A stretch of DNA of 64,000 bases from Sphingomonas zeae (GTDB lineage: Bacteria > Pseudomonadota > Alphaproteobacteria > Sphingomonadales > Sphingomonadaceae), in the NCBI RefSeq assembly GCF_014197135.1, contig NZ_JACIFA010000015.1:18916-82915 (forward strand). Direction: 5' to 3'. The translations under genes and the position numbers were made by a program. Positions within the stretch are counted from its first letter, which is position 1, and every line of letters starts with the position of its first letter. The notes beneath the pieces were generated by a model. That model did no database searches and was not told where the DNA came from. It worked only from the letters and a program-made list of their open reading frames with translations. Positions 27,017 through 35,183 of this stretch are shown here, one piece after another.

Positions 27017-27603
27017 GGAAAGGCGGTCCGGTCGAGATCGGACAGGGTGAGCTTGGCCTGGGCGATGGTCGCGGCGGTGTTGGCGATCGCGGTCAGCGAC
27101 CCCTCCAGCACCATGCCGCTTTCCGCCAGGATCGGGGTCAGCCGACCGAGCGTATGCCCCAGCTCCGCGTCATAAGCGGAGAGTCGTTCGGGCTGAGACC
27201 GGCTGACGTCGAATTGCGAAGCGAAAATATAGGGCATTTCCCCGCCAAGCTGGCGCAGCTTGGACATGTAGAGCAGGTTGACGAAGGGGGAGCCGTCCTT
27301 GCGGAAATTGATGAGCATGGTGCGGACGTTCAGCTGGCGATCATTGGCCAGGAATTCACGGATGCGGTCGCGCGCATCGCTATTGTCCGCGTCGCGCTGG
27401 AGCATCCGGCAATTCCGCCCGATCATGTCCTCGCTGGTATAGCCGGTCAGTTCACGGAAACCGTGATTGATGAAGATCAGCGGATTGTCGTTCCGGGCGT
27501 CCGCCAGAGCCAACGCGATGGGGGACCGATCCAGGTAGACGGCCAGATGACTAGGAACTTGAATATCGTACACGCAATCTGGCTCCATGACGCGCATTCG
27601 CAT
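27013..27603 (-). CDS. Short LOV-domain blue-light photoreceptor protein
   Basis: A 196-residue protein: a LOV-type PAS domain (about 24-135) with the flavin-adduct motif GRNCRMLQ (photoactive Cys65), FRKDGSPFVNLLYMSKLRQ in the Ibeta region and the terminal FASQFDVS, followed by a helical C-terminal tail of about 55 residues. There is no kinase or DNA-binding output, so it must signal through partners. The GTGA junction couples it to the CheB-CheR-HWE kinase. GAGGGG lies nine bases before the ATG at 27603. Two further in-frame ATGs occur within the first six codons. Adduct chemistry is predicted from the motif. Confidence 0.88.
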   Translation of the reverse strand: MRMRVMEPDCVYDIQVPSHLAVYLDRSPIALALADARNDNPLIFINHGFRELTGYTSEDMIGRNCRMLQRDADNSDARDRIREFLANDRQLNVRTMLINFRKDGSPFVNLLYMSKLRQLGGEMPYIFASQFDVSRSQPERLSAYDAELGHTLGRLTPILAESGMVLEGSLTAIANTAATIAQAKLTLSDLDRTAFP

Positions 27604-27664
27604 GGCGTCTGCCCCTCGGCAAGTGGCGAGACGCCCGGCTCGTCTCAGAAAATTGACATGGATA

Positions 27665-27690
27665 AACCCGCCTAGGACGCGCTCCGTTCC
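27665..27690 (-). promoter_or_regulatory. Probable EcfG (general stress response) promoter of the LOV operon
   Basis: On the reverse strand, GGAAC (27686-27690), a 17-nt spacer, then GGTT (27665-27668) fits the alphaproteobacterial EcfG consensus GGAAC-N16/17-CGTT except for C to G in the -10. The predicted RNA start is about 50 bases upstream of the LOV gene. HWE kinases and LOV proteins are known inputs to this stress pathway, which supports the reading. Confidence 0.5.
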
Positions 27691-27705
27691 CGACAGGATC
27701 GCAAT

Positions 27706-29592
27706 TCAGTGCGAGGACGCAGCGGGCGGCAGTGCCGCCGGGACGGGAAGGGGGCCGAGCCACGCCCGGCGGAAGCGGGTCTGTTCCGGCGTCAGCGGCT
27801 GACCGATCTTCTCGTTGGGCACGACCTCGATCATCGGGTCGGCGGCCAGGGTCAGGATCGCGTTCCGTTCGCTGCCCCGCTGGCGATAGACGATGGGCAG
27901 GCGATCGCCGGGCGCATGACGCGACAGCAGCGCGGTCCACTCCTCCTGGGTGGCGAGCGGACGGCCATCGACGCTGACGATGCGGTCGCCCTTGTCGAGC
28001 CCGGCTTCATAGAGCGGCGTGCCTGGCGCGGTCGGAACGGTGAGCCCCATGCCGCCGTCGAGCGGGCCGGGCGTGCCGCCGGCCCAGGCCGCGTTGGGAT
28101 GTGCCTTGCGCAGTGTCAGCCCCGCCTGGGCGAGCAGCGGCGCGAAATCCGGCAAGCCGCTCGCGGTCACGCTGCGCGCGAAGAAGCGGTCGGCGAACGT
28201 CTGATCCCCGGTCAGCTGCGCCAGAGCGATACGCAGGTCGTCGGGGCGATAGCTGCGCTCCGGCTTGCCAAAGCTGCGCCAGAGCTGGCGCATATAATGG
28301 TCGAGCGTCAGCTGCGGAAAACGCTGTCGCAACTCCAGGTCCAGCGCCAGCGCGATGACCGCGCCGTAGGGGTAATAGGAGAAGAAGATGTTGGGGTTGG
28401 TCGGATCGATCGACTGCGCCGCGTCGACGAACGGCGCGCGCAGGCTCATTTCCTGCGGACCCCCATAGCGGCGCGCCGGGGAATTGAGGAGCGCGTTCAA
28501 CGTGCCCGACAATTGGGCGACATAATCATCGACCGGCATTTCGCCCGCGCGGACCACCGCCAGCGGGCCGTAATATTGGGTGAACCCCTCGGCCAGCCAG
28601 AGCGAGGGCGTGGCGTTGGCGCGGGTAAAGTCGAACGGCTCCAGCTCCGCCGGACGGATGCGCTCGACATTCCAGCTGTGGAAGAATTCGTGGCTCAGCG
28701 TCTGGATCTGCGAAAATTTGCCCGCCGCCAGTGAACGCGCCTGGCTGATGACCGTGGAGTTGCGGTGCTCCATGCCGTCGCCGCTGATCTGCGGCATGTA
28801 ATCGGCGAGGAAGGTGTAGGTGCCATGGTCATAGGCGGGCGGCTCGCCGAAAATGGCGATCTGCTGCGCCGTGACCTTCTGCGCCATGGCGGCGAAGCGG
28901 TCGAGATCGGCGGCGCTGCCGTCATGATGGACGGTCAGGCGGATGGTGTAGGTCTTTGCTCCGCTTGCGACCGTCCAGTGCCGCTCGTCCCAGGCAGACA
29001 GTTCGACCGGGCTGTCCATGAAATATTGCAGATCGCGCGCTGTGAAGACGGTCGGGTCGTTGCTCGGCGCGAGCTGCGTGGCGATCTTCCACCCGGCTTG
29101 CGGGTGAAAGCGGACGCGGATCGGTCGTGCGTCCTGCCCCACCGCCCACAGGAAGGTCGCGGGAATGTTCAGCCGGGCATGGGTGGGGTCGATCTGCGCA
29201 TAGGTGCCATCGCCCCGGTCGCCGAACAGCGTGTAGCGCACCGTCACTATGCCGTCATGGCCGCCCACGGTCCAGCCGTATGGATCGGTGCGCTCGACGG
29301 TCAGCGGCTTGCCCGCGCCATCGACGGCGGACACCGAATAGACGTTCTTGGCGAACTCGTGCAGCGCATAGCGGCCGGGCGAGGAGCGGGCCATCTGGAA
29401 GCGGACGGGTTTCGGATCGAGCCCGCGATAGGTGACGCTGACCTGTGCCTCGTGATGCTGGGCACGAGGGAAGGCGATGTCATATTCGACCGGCGCTTGG
29501 CTGACCTGAGGCGCGGAGGCGGTCTGCGCCGCGACCGGCTGCATCGCCGTGGAGGCCAGCGCCAACGCCGCCGTCATCGCCAGAAACCGCAT
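27706..29592 (-). CDS. M61-family glycyl aminopeptidase-like metallopeptidase with PDZ domain
   Basis: A 628-residue exported zinc peptidase. It has a signal peptide (cleavage after about residue 22, MQPVAAQ), an N-terminal beta-rich M61 domain, then the gluzincin motif HEFFHSWNVER with His301, Glu302 and His305. The third ligand is Glu335 in LWLAEGFTQYY. A PDZ domain follows near 505-575 (GTPLYEAGLDKGDRIVSVDGRPL). M61 peptidases of sphingomonads cleave N-terminal Gly or Ala from peptides. The protein is probably periplasmic. The gene stands alone; a candidate promoter lies upstream at 29619-29647. Confidence 0.93.
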   Translation of the reverse strand: MRFLAMTAALALASTAMQPVAAQTASAPQVSQAPVEYDIAFPRAQHHEAQVSVTYRGLDPKPVRFQMARSSPGRYALHEFAKNVYSVSAVDGAGKPLTVERTDPYGWTVGGHDGIVTVRYTLFGDRGDGTYAQIDPTHARLNIPATFLWAVGQDARPIRVRFHPQAGWKIATQLAPSNDPTVFTARDLQYFMDSPVELSAWDERHWTVASGAKTYTIRLTVHHDGSAADLDRFAAMAQKVTAQQIAIFGEPPAYDHGTYTFLADYMPQISGDGMEHRNSTVISQARSLAAGKFSQIQTLSHEFFHSWNVERIRPAELEPFDFTRANATPSLWLAEGFTQYYGPLAVVRAGEMPVDDYVAQLSGTLNALLNSPARRYGGPQEMSLRAPFVDAAQSIDPTNPNIFFSYYPYGAVIALALDLELRQRFPQLTLDHYMRQLWRSFGKPERSYRPDDLRIALAQLTGDQTFADRFFARSVTASGLPDFAPLLAQAGLTLRKAHPNAAWAGGTPGPLDGGMGLTVPTAPGTPLYEAGLDKGDRIVSVDGRPLATQEEWTALLSRHAPGDRLPIVYRQRGSERNAILTLAADPMIEVVPNEKIGQPLTPEQTRFRRAWLGPLPVPAALPPAASSH

Positions 29593-29618
29593 TCCATTCC
29601 CCTTCGCGCGTGTGAAGA

Positions 29619-29647
29619 CCGCGACTTAGGCATGGAGGCGGCCCAGG
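29619..29647 (-). promoter_or_regulatory. Candidate promoter of the M61 peptidase gene
   Basis: Reverse strand: TGGACC (29642-29647), a 17-nt spacer, and CTAAGT (29619-29624). The -10 resembles the CTAAGG boxes found before rpsB and pyrH. The start codon lies 27 bases further on. Confidence 0.35.
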
Positions 29648-29752
29648 GTCCACCGCTTTTCCGGGCGAGCGTTGATTTGCCAAGCGACAGCCGAATCAAT
29701 GCGCTGCCCGCCCCGCAGGGCCGGTCCAGTCGTCCGAAATGTCAGGAAAATC

Positions 29753-29826
29753 TGGAGGCGCGACCGGGAATCGAACCCGGGTGCAAGGATTTGCAGTCCT
29801 CTGCGTCACCACTCCGCCATCGCGCC
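29753..29826 (-). tRNA. tRNA-Cys (anticodon GCA)
   Basis: On the reverse strand a complete 74-nt cloverleaf can be drawn. The acceptor stem GGCGCGA pairs with TCGCGCC, and the discriminator base and CCA are encoded. The T arm is CCGGGTTCGATTCCCGG. The anticodon loop CTGCAAA carries GCA for cysteine. A TTGACA -35-like box lies upstream (29869-29874, reverse strand), but the -10 is poor. The 3' end faces the M61 gene. Confidence 0.96.
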
Positions 29827-29981
29827 TCGATGCGTGGGAGGCGGGCGTTTCTTCGGTTTTCGTTGCGCTGTCAACAGGGGAGTGCGCAGTCGATTTGAAA
29901 AGTACGCACTGTTCATGTTTTCTTCTCTCTATACGGCAGGCGGGGTTGCTTCGTCCGACCTGCATGTATCACGATGCGAGG

Positions 29982-30479
29982 ATGAGTGATTTAGGCGATG
30001 ATCGTAGAGAGCGCGAGGAGGGGTTCCAGCGTAGATGGTGGGGGTACGGCACAGGGCTACTTGTGGCGTATGCACTATCGGCGCCGCTTATCCGCTATGC
30101 CGATCCTGAGGCCTTGCAGATTGTAGGCTTCCTCATCGCCGGGGTAATCTTTTGCGGTCATGCGGCCATGACAGATCGGCCAAGCAATTTCACTCGGGTC
30201 ATGCTCATCGCCACCATTCTTGCCGCTGCATCAGTCGCATGGATTGCATCAAGTATGCTCAATCACGCTTCGTGGGCCAGCAGAGCGAACGACGCTCGTT
30301 GCATGGCTATTCAGAACGATATGCTTTCAGCCCATCCACGAAGGACGGATAGCCCAGACCTATATCAAGCGCTGGGCTGCCGTCCCCAGGGCTATGGTGG
30401 CGTGTCCGCGCCGCCGACCGACCGCGAGCGAAAGGCGGGTCATTCACTCCCATGGGGAGGTTATCCGTCGTCACGCTGA
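29982..30479 (+). CDS. Hypothetical membrane protein
   Basis: A 165-residue protein not recognised as any family. Three hydrophobic segments are visible (GLLVAYALSAPLIRY, IVGFLIAGVIFCGHAAM, VMLIATILAAASVAWIASSML), followed by a polar tail of about 75 residues containing two cysteines. The ATG at 29982, preceded by GAGG, is chosen because the frame upstream runs antisense through the tRNA gene. Base composition is visibly less GC-rich than the surroundings, and no neighbour suggests a role. It could be a recently acquired or lineage-specific gene. Its reality is moderately supported by frame length and membrane pattern. Confidence 0.55.
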   Translation: MSDLGDDRREREEGFQRRWWGYGTGLLVAYALSAPLIRYADPEALQIVGFLIAGVIFCGHAAMTDRPSNFTRVMLIATILAAASVAWIASSMLNHASWASRANDARCMAIQNDMLSAHPRRTDSPDLYQALGCRPQGYGGVSAPPTDRERKAGHSLPWGGYPSSR

Positions 30480-30625
30480 TAGGCTCGCTGCCCGATTAAC
30501 AGTCGAATGCTCGCCACACATCAACACGCAACCACGCTTGGCGGAAATCGCCCCACGCGATAGAAGCGGCGGGAACCAATTTAGTGTATTGCACAACTAA
30601 AACGGCTGTGCGACAGGGATGGGCC

Positions 30626-31294
30626 ATGATGACGACCAGCAACGATTCCTCGAATTTCGCCGCAATGCGCCATGCAATGGTGGCCAGCCAGCTGCGCACC
30701 ACGGCGGTCAGCGACCAGCGCGTGGTGGCCGCGATGGCGCGCGTCCCGCGTGAGGCTTTCGTGCCCGAGGCGCTGCGGCCGGTCGCGTATCGCGACGGCA
30801 CGCTGGACCTGGGCCAGGGGCGTGCGGTCAACCTGCCGATGGCGACGGGCCGTCTGCTGACCGAAGCGTATCTGGAGGCGGGCGACCGTGTCCTGCTGAT
30901 CGGCGCAGCCACCGGCTACACCGCCGCACTGCTCGCTGGGATCGTGACCCAGGTGATCGCGGTCGAGGAAAATGCCGATCTGGTCGCCGCCGCGCGCACC
31001 GCGCTGGCGGGGGAGACCAAGGTCGAGGTCGTGCAGGGCGCGCTGAACGCAGGGCACGCCGCCGCGGCTCCCTATGACGTGCTGGTGATCGACGGCGCGG
31101 TCGAGGAACTGCCGACCGCACTGGTCGAGCAGGTCAAGATCGGCGGCCGGATCGTTACCGGCCTGGTCGAGAACGGCGTCACCCGTCTGGCCAGCGGTCG
31201 CCGGACCGAGGGCGGCCACGGCGTCCGCGCCTTTGCCGATGCCGAATGCACCATCCTGCCGGGCTTTGCCCGTCCTCGCGCCTTCCAATTCTGA
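30626..31294 (+). CDS. Protein-L-isoaspartate O-methyltransferase family protein
   Basis: A 222-residue SAM-dependent methyltransferase of the Pcm/PCMT family. It has the N-terminal family region MRHAMVASQLRT, ARVPREAFVPEALRPVAYRD, the SAM-binding glycine motif VLLIGAATGYTAALLA near residue 100, and AVEENADL after the second strand. The consensus glycine-rich DIGSGSGY loop is altered to LIGAATGY, so catalytic competence for isoaspartate repair is uncertain. Tandem ATGs (30626, 30629) follow AGGGAT. It lies seven bases before tolC, a pairing conserved in sphingomonads. The functional link to the channel is unknown. Confidence 0.85.
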   Translation: MMTTSNDSSNFAAMRHAMVASQLRTTAVSDQRVVAAMARVPREAFVPEALRPVAYRDGTLDLGQGRAVNLPMATGRLLTEAYLEAGDRVLLIGAATGYTAALLAGIVTQVIAVEENADLVAAARTALAGETKVEVVQGALNAGHAAAAPYDVLVIDGAVEELPTALVEQVKIGGRIVTGLVENGVTRLASGRRTEGGHGVRAFADAECTILPGFARPRAFQF

Positions 31295-31300
31295 GGGACT

Positions 31301-32821
31301 ATGCGCCTGCACCTGACTTCCTCCCTGACCTCCGGCGTTCTGATCGGCTCGGCCTTGCTGCTGGCGGGTTCGGCCTCGGCGGAGACGTTGCGCGAGGCGA
31401 TGGTGCGGGCGTATCAGAGCAACCCGACGATCACCGGGCAGCGCGCCGCCCAGCGCGCAACTGACGAGAATGTGCCCATTGCGCGGTCGAGCGGCCTGCC
31501 GTCGCTCCAGTCGACCGGTCAGATCATCGACAATATCGTCGTCGCCAACAACAACTTCCTGAACCCGGAACGGGTCGGTACGGGCTCGCTGCAATTGTCG
31601 GTTCCGCTGTATCAGGGCGGCGCGGTCAAGAACGCTGTGCGCGCCGCCGAAACGCGGGTCGATGCAGGGCGGGCGCAGCTTCGCGGGGTGGAGGCCAATC
31701 TCTTCACCAATGTCGTCGCTGCATACATGAACGTCATTCGTGACGAGGCGATCGTTAATCTCAACACCCGCAACGTCAACGTGCTGGAAACGAACCTGCG
31801 CGCCTCGCGCGATCGGTTCCAGGTGGGCGACCTGACCCGTACCGACGTGGCCCAGTCCGAGGCGCGGCTCGCGCAGGCGCGCGCGCAGCTCCAATCGGCG
31901 CAGGCGAACCTGATCTCCAGCCGCGAAAACTACGTCAATATCGTCGGCGTTGCCCCGGTGGGCCTGGAGCAGCCGCCCGCGCTGCCCGCTCTGCCAGGCT
32001 CGCCCAATGCAGCGGTCGCGGTTGCGCTCGACCAGAACCCGCAGCTGATCGCGGCGCGCCGCGCGGCGGATGCGACCCGCTACGACATCAATGTCGCGCG
32101 CGCCAACCGGCTACCCCGGGTGGCGGCGGTGTCGAGCGGCAATTATTTCAACTATCTGGGTTCGCTGAACGTCCCCAACGTTCCGGCTTCCGGGGTCAAC
32201 GCAACGGTAGGCGTGCAACTTTCGATGCCGCTGTTCCAGGGCGGCCGCCCGGCGGCGCAGGTCCGTCAGGCTGAGGCGCTGCGCGGGCAGGCGCTCGAGA
32301 ACACCACCGCGACCGAGCGCCAGATCGTCGCGCAGGTCCGTTCCGCCTATGCCGTGTGGCAATCCTCCCAAGAGGTGATCGCTTCGGCCGAATCGGCGGT
32401 ACGCGCCAATTCGCTGTCGCTGGAGGGCGTGCGGGCCGAGAACAGCGTCGGGACCCGCACGGTGCTCGACATCCTGAACGCCGAGCAGGAATTGTTGAAC
32501 AGCCAGGTGACGCTGGTGACGGCGCGACGCGACGCCTATGTCGCGGGCTTCGCGCTGATCGCCGCGATGGGCAATGCCGAGGCGCGCGACCTGGGGCTGG
32601 ACGGCGGCTCGCTCTACGATCCGGTCGCCAACTACAAGCGCGTCCGCAACAAGATCAACGATTGGGACGGCGATGGCGAGCCTGTGCCGGTTGCGACCAC
32701 CACTGCCGGAACCCCGGCGCAGACGGCGGCGATCACCCGTCCGCTTGACGCCGATGTCAACGCCCCTGTTGACAGGAGCCCCGCATTGACGACAGGTACA
32801 TCGGCTCCGAGCCGACAATAA
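31301..32821 (+). CDS. tolC: TolC-family type I secretion/efflux outer-membrane protein
   Basis: A 506-residue outer-membrane channel. It has a signal peptide ending LLAGSASA, then ETLREAMVRAYQSNPTI. Two OEP repeats carry the helix motifs DRFQVGDLTRTDVAQSEARLAQ (near 175) and VRAENSVGTRTVLDILNAEQELL (near 380). A C-terminal low-complexity tail of about 60 residues (VANYKRVRNKINDWDGDGEP onward) is typical of alphaproteobacterial TolC. It probably serves several inner-membrane pumps and type I exporters as the general-purpose channel. Located between the pcm-like gene and the PopZ-like gene, as in many relatives. Confidence 0.94.
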   Translation: MRLHLTSSLTSGVLIGSALLLAGSASAETLREAMVRAYQSNPTITGQRAAQRATDENVPIARSSGLPSLQSTGQIIDNIVVANNNFLNPERVGTGSLQLSVPLYQGGAVKNAVRAAETRVDAGRAQLRGVEANLFTNVVAAYMNVIRDEAIVNLNTRNVNVLETNLRASRDRFQVGDLTRTDVAQSEARLAQARAQLQSAQANLISSRENYVNIVGVAPVGLEQPPALPALPGSPNAAVAVALDQNPQLIAARRAADATRYDINVARANRLPRVAAVSSGNYFNYLGSLNVPNVPASGVNATVGVQLSMPLFQGGRPAAQVRQAEALRGQALENTTATERQIVAQVRSAYAVWQSSQEVIASAESAVRANSLSLEGVRAENSVGTRTVLDILNAEQELLNSQVTLVTARRDAYVAGFALIAAMGNAEARDLGLDGGSLYDPVANYKRVRNKINDWDGDGEPVPVATTTAGTPAQTAAITRPLDADVNAPVDRSPALTTGTSAPSRQ

Positions 32822-32850
32822 GGTCGGCAAAGGGCCTTGGGGGGGCTTCA

Positions 32851-33438
32851 ATGGGGTTTGCGGTCATGGGTGAGATCAGCGCCGAGCCGTCGATGGAGGA
32901 AATTCTGTCGTCGATCAAACGGATCATTGCCGAAGAGGGCGAGGTGCCCGCGCGCCAGCGGCGCCAGGCGCGCCCCGCGCCAACCCCCGCCGCGGATGAC
33001 GATTCGCCCGAGATCCTGGAACTCAGCGATCCGATGCCGCTGCGCATGAAGGTGGAGGCCGCCGCCGCGCGTGCGGCCGAATCGGCGATGCGCGCCATCG
33101 CACCGGAGCCCGCGCCCGCGCCCGCTCCGACCGTCGCGCCCGAGCCGGTGGCGCAGGTCGCCGCGCCCGCATCCGTCGCGTCTCCGGCGTCCGCCGATCT
33201 GGACGAGGTGGAAGAGGCGATCGTATCCCCGCAGGCCGCCCAGGCCAGCCGTGGTTCCCTGGAGGCGCTCAGCCGCATGATGGTCAAGCCAGAACCCAGC
33301 AGCGACGGCACCCTGGAGGGGCTGGTTCGCGAGATGCTGCGCCCGATGCTGCGCGAGTGGCTGGACACGCATCTGCCCGAAATGGTCGAGGCGATGGTCG
33401 CCCGCGAAATCGCCCGGATCACCCGCGAAGGGCGCTGA
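32851..33438 (+). CDS. PopZ-like DUF2497 family protein
   Basis: A 195-residue acidic, proline-rich protein with the two conserved ends of the DUF2497/PopZ family. The N-terminal helix is EPSMEEILSSIKRIIAEEGE (12-31). The C-terminal helical oligomerisation region is GLVREMLRPMLREWLDTHLP, then EMVEAMVAREIARI (150-191). The middle (70-125) is a disordered Ala/Pro/Glu linker. In Caulobacter, PopZ polymerises at cell poles and anchors chromosome origins and signalling proteins, and its gene also adjoins valS. Polar organisation here is inferred from homology of the ends and synteny. A second ATG at 32866 is an alternative start. Confidence 0.85.
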   Translation: MGFAVMGEISAEPSMEEILSSIKRIIAEEGEVPARQRRQARPAPTPAADDDSPEILELSDPMPLRMKVEAAAARAAESAMRAIAPEPAPAPAPTVAPEPVAQVAAPASVASPASADLDEVEEAIVSPQAAQASRGSLEALSRMMVKPEPSSDGTLEGLVREMLRPMLREWLDTHLPEMVEAMVAREIARITREGR

Positions 33439-33447
33439 TCCCATCGT

Positions 33448-33484
33448 CCGGTTCCACCTGGATCAAAAATTCAGGTGGAACCGG
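33448..33484. repeat. Perfect 13-bp stem-loop upstream of the LOV kinase gene
   Basis: CCGGTTCCACCTG (33448-33460) pairs perfectly with CAGGTGGAACCGG (33472-33484) across an 11-nt loop. It begins ten bases after the PopZ-like stop. No T-run follows, so it is not a typical intrinsic terminator. Its right arm contains the GGAAC of the proposed EcfG promoter. Confidence 0.6.
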
Positions 33485-33501
33485 CGGGACCCGACCGGGT
33501 T
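33477..33501 (+). promoter_or_regulatory. Possible EcfG promoter of the LOV histidine kinase
   Basis: GGAAC (33477-33481), 16 nt, GGTT (33498-33501), the same -35/-10 pair as at the first LOV operon. The ATG of the kinase begins only eight bases after the -10, so transcripts would be almost leaderless. That, and overlap with the stem-loop, lowers confidence. Confidence 0.35.
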
Positions 33502-33509
33502 CGAGGGGC

Positions 33510-35141
33510 ATGGATCCGACGCCCGAGACCCCCGAGACGTTCGATAAGCCGAAATCGACGCGCTCGCACGTGTCGTCCCCGCCGATCGCCGATGCGAAGC
33601 AACCGCATTCCGGCCAATCGGATATCTTCTTCGCCGCCGTGAAGACGACGCGGATGCCGATGATCGTCACCGATCCCCGGCAGCCGGACAATCCCATCGT
33701 CTTCTGCAACGAAGCCTTCAGCTTCATGACCGGCTATTCCGAACAGGAGATCCTGGGTACCAACTGCCGGTTTCTGCAAGGCCCCGAAACCGATCGCGAC
33801 GTGGTGGCGCAGGTTCGCGCGGCGATCGAGCGGCGCGACGAGATCGCCGTGGAACTGTTGAATTATCGGAAGAACGGCTCGACGTTCTGGAATGCGCTGT
33901 TCGTGTCGCCCGTCTATGACGATGCGGGCGAGCTGGTCTATTTCTTCAGCAGCCAGCTCGACATCTCGCGCCGCCGCGAGGCCGAGGATGCACTGCACGA
34001 GGCGCAGAAGATGGAGGCGGTCGGCAAGCTGACCGGCGGCATCGCGCACGACTTCAACAATCTGCTACAGGTCATTATCGGCTATTCGGACATTCTCGAG
34101 GCGCGGGTCGATCAGGGCGACCGCAGCGGGCGGCGCGCGGTCGAGGCGATCGCCGCCGCTGCGTCGCGCGGGGCGACGCTCACCCAGCAGCTGCTCGCCT
34201 TCGCCCGCAAACAGGAATTGCGCGACCGGCTCCTCAACTTCAACCAGCTGATCGAGGATTTCCGCCCGATCTTGAAGCGCACGGCGGGCGAAGGCGTGGT
34301 GATGCGCCAGCGGCTGGAGGAAAATCTCTGGAACTGCCGGATCGACCCTGTCCAGGCCGAGATGGCGCTGCTCAACATCGTCGCCAATGCGCGCGAGGCG
34401 ATCGGCCGCAAATCGGGGCAGGGCGAGATCACGATCTCGACCCGTAACATGATCCAGTCCGCCGATAGTGCTGATGGCCCGGCCAATCTGGAGCCCGGCG
34501 AATATGTCGTGGTGCGCGTCGCCGATGACGGGCCGGGCATCGACCCGCAGATCGCCGACAAGATTTTCGACCCCTTTTTCACGACCAAGGAAATGGGGAA
34601 GGGGGCCGGGTTGGGCCTCGCCATGGTCTATGGTTTCATGCGCCAGTCGGGCGGGCTGGCGACGATCGAGCCGAACGCCGAAGGCGTCGCGATCGCCCTT
34701 TATTTCCCGCGCGCCGCCGGTGTCACCGAACGCCGCGCTGCCCCCGTCCAGCCCGCCCGCAGCGGTGGGGCAGAGCGTGTGCTGATGGTCGAGGATCAGC
34801 AGGACGTCGGCGATCTCGGCAAGTCGATGCTCGAGGATCTGGGCTATGACGTCGTCCTGACCCGCAGCGCGCGCGAGGCGCTGGACCAGCTAGCGCAGGA
34901 CAGCGATTTCCAGCTACTGTTCACTGACATCCTGATGCCCGGCGGCATGAACGGCGTCGCGCTGGCACAGGCGGTGCGACGCGATTATCCGCGTCTGTCG
35001 GTGCTGCTGACCACCGGTTTTGCCGACGAGGCCATCGACGAGGGCGCGCGCTCCTATGAGCTGATCCGCAAACCCTATCGCCGCGCCGACCTGAACGAGC
35101 GGATTCGCGCGGTGCTCGATCGGCCAGGCGCCCGCACCTGA
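33510..35141 (+). CDS. LOV-domain hybrid histidine kinase
   Basis: A 543-residue cytoplasmic blue-light-responsive hybrid kinase. The LOV domain (about 37-155) has the adduct motif GTNCRFLQ with Cys86. The HisKA helix has His180 in GGIAHDFNNLLQVIIG. The HATPase domain has NIVANAREAI, VADDGPGI and GAGLGLAMVYGF. A C-terminal receiver (about 423-540) has Asp473 in LFTDILMP and Lys near RKPYRR. The layout LOV-kinase-receiver matches hybrid LOV kinases of Pseudomonas syringae type. The ATG at 33510 follows GAGGGG. It is the second LOV protein in 7 kb. No output regulator is adjacent, so phosphotransfer partners lie elsewhere. Confidence 0.93.
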   Translation: MDPTPETPETFDKPKSTRSHVSSPPIADAKQPHSGQSDIFFAAVKTTRMPMIVTDPRQPDNPIVFCNEAFSFMTGYSEQEILGTNCRFLQGPETDRDVVAQVRAAIERRDEIAVELLNYRKNGSTFWNALFVSPVYDDAGELVYFFSSQLDISRRREAEDALHEAQKMEAVGKLTGGIAHDFNNLLQVIIGYSDILEARVDQGDRSGRRAVEAIAAAASRGATLTQQLLAFARKQELRDRLLNFNQLIEDFRPILKRTAGEGVVMRQRLEENLWNCRIDPVQAEMALLNIVANAREAIGRKSGQGEITISTRNMIQSADSADGPANLEPGEYVVVRVADDGPGIDPQIADKIFDPFFTTKEMGKGAGLGLAMVYGFMRQSGGLATIEPNAEGVAIALYFPRAAGVTERRAAPVQPARSGGAERVLMVEDQQDVGDLGKSMLEDLGYDVVLTRSAREALDQLAQDSDFQLLFTDILMPGGMNGVALAQAVRRDYPRLSVLLTTGFADEAIDEGARSYELIRKPYRRADLNERIRAVLDRPGART

Positions 35142-35183
35142 TAGCATCTGGCGCAACGCTGCACGGCTGATTAAGGCAGCGGC

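Noticed and set aside
29753..30479. Integrative island at tRNA-Cys
   Set aside because: The orphan gene lies on the 5' side of the tRNA, no integrase is present and no duplicated tRNA 3' end was found.
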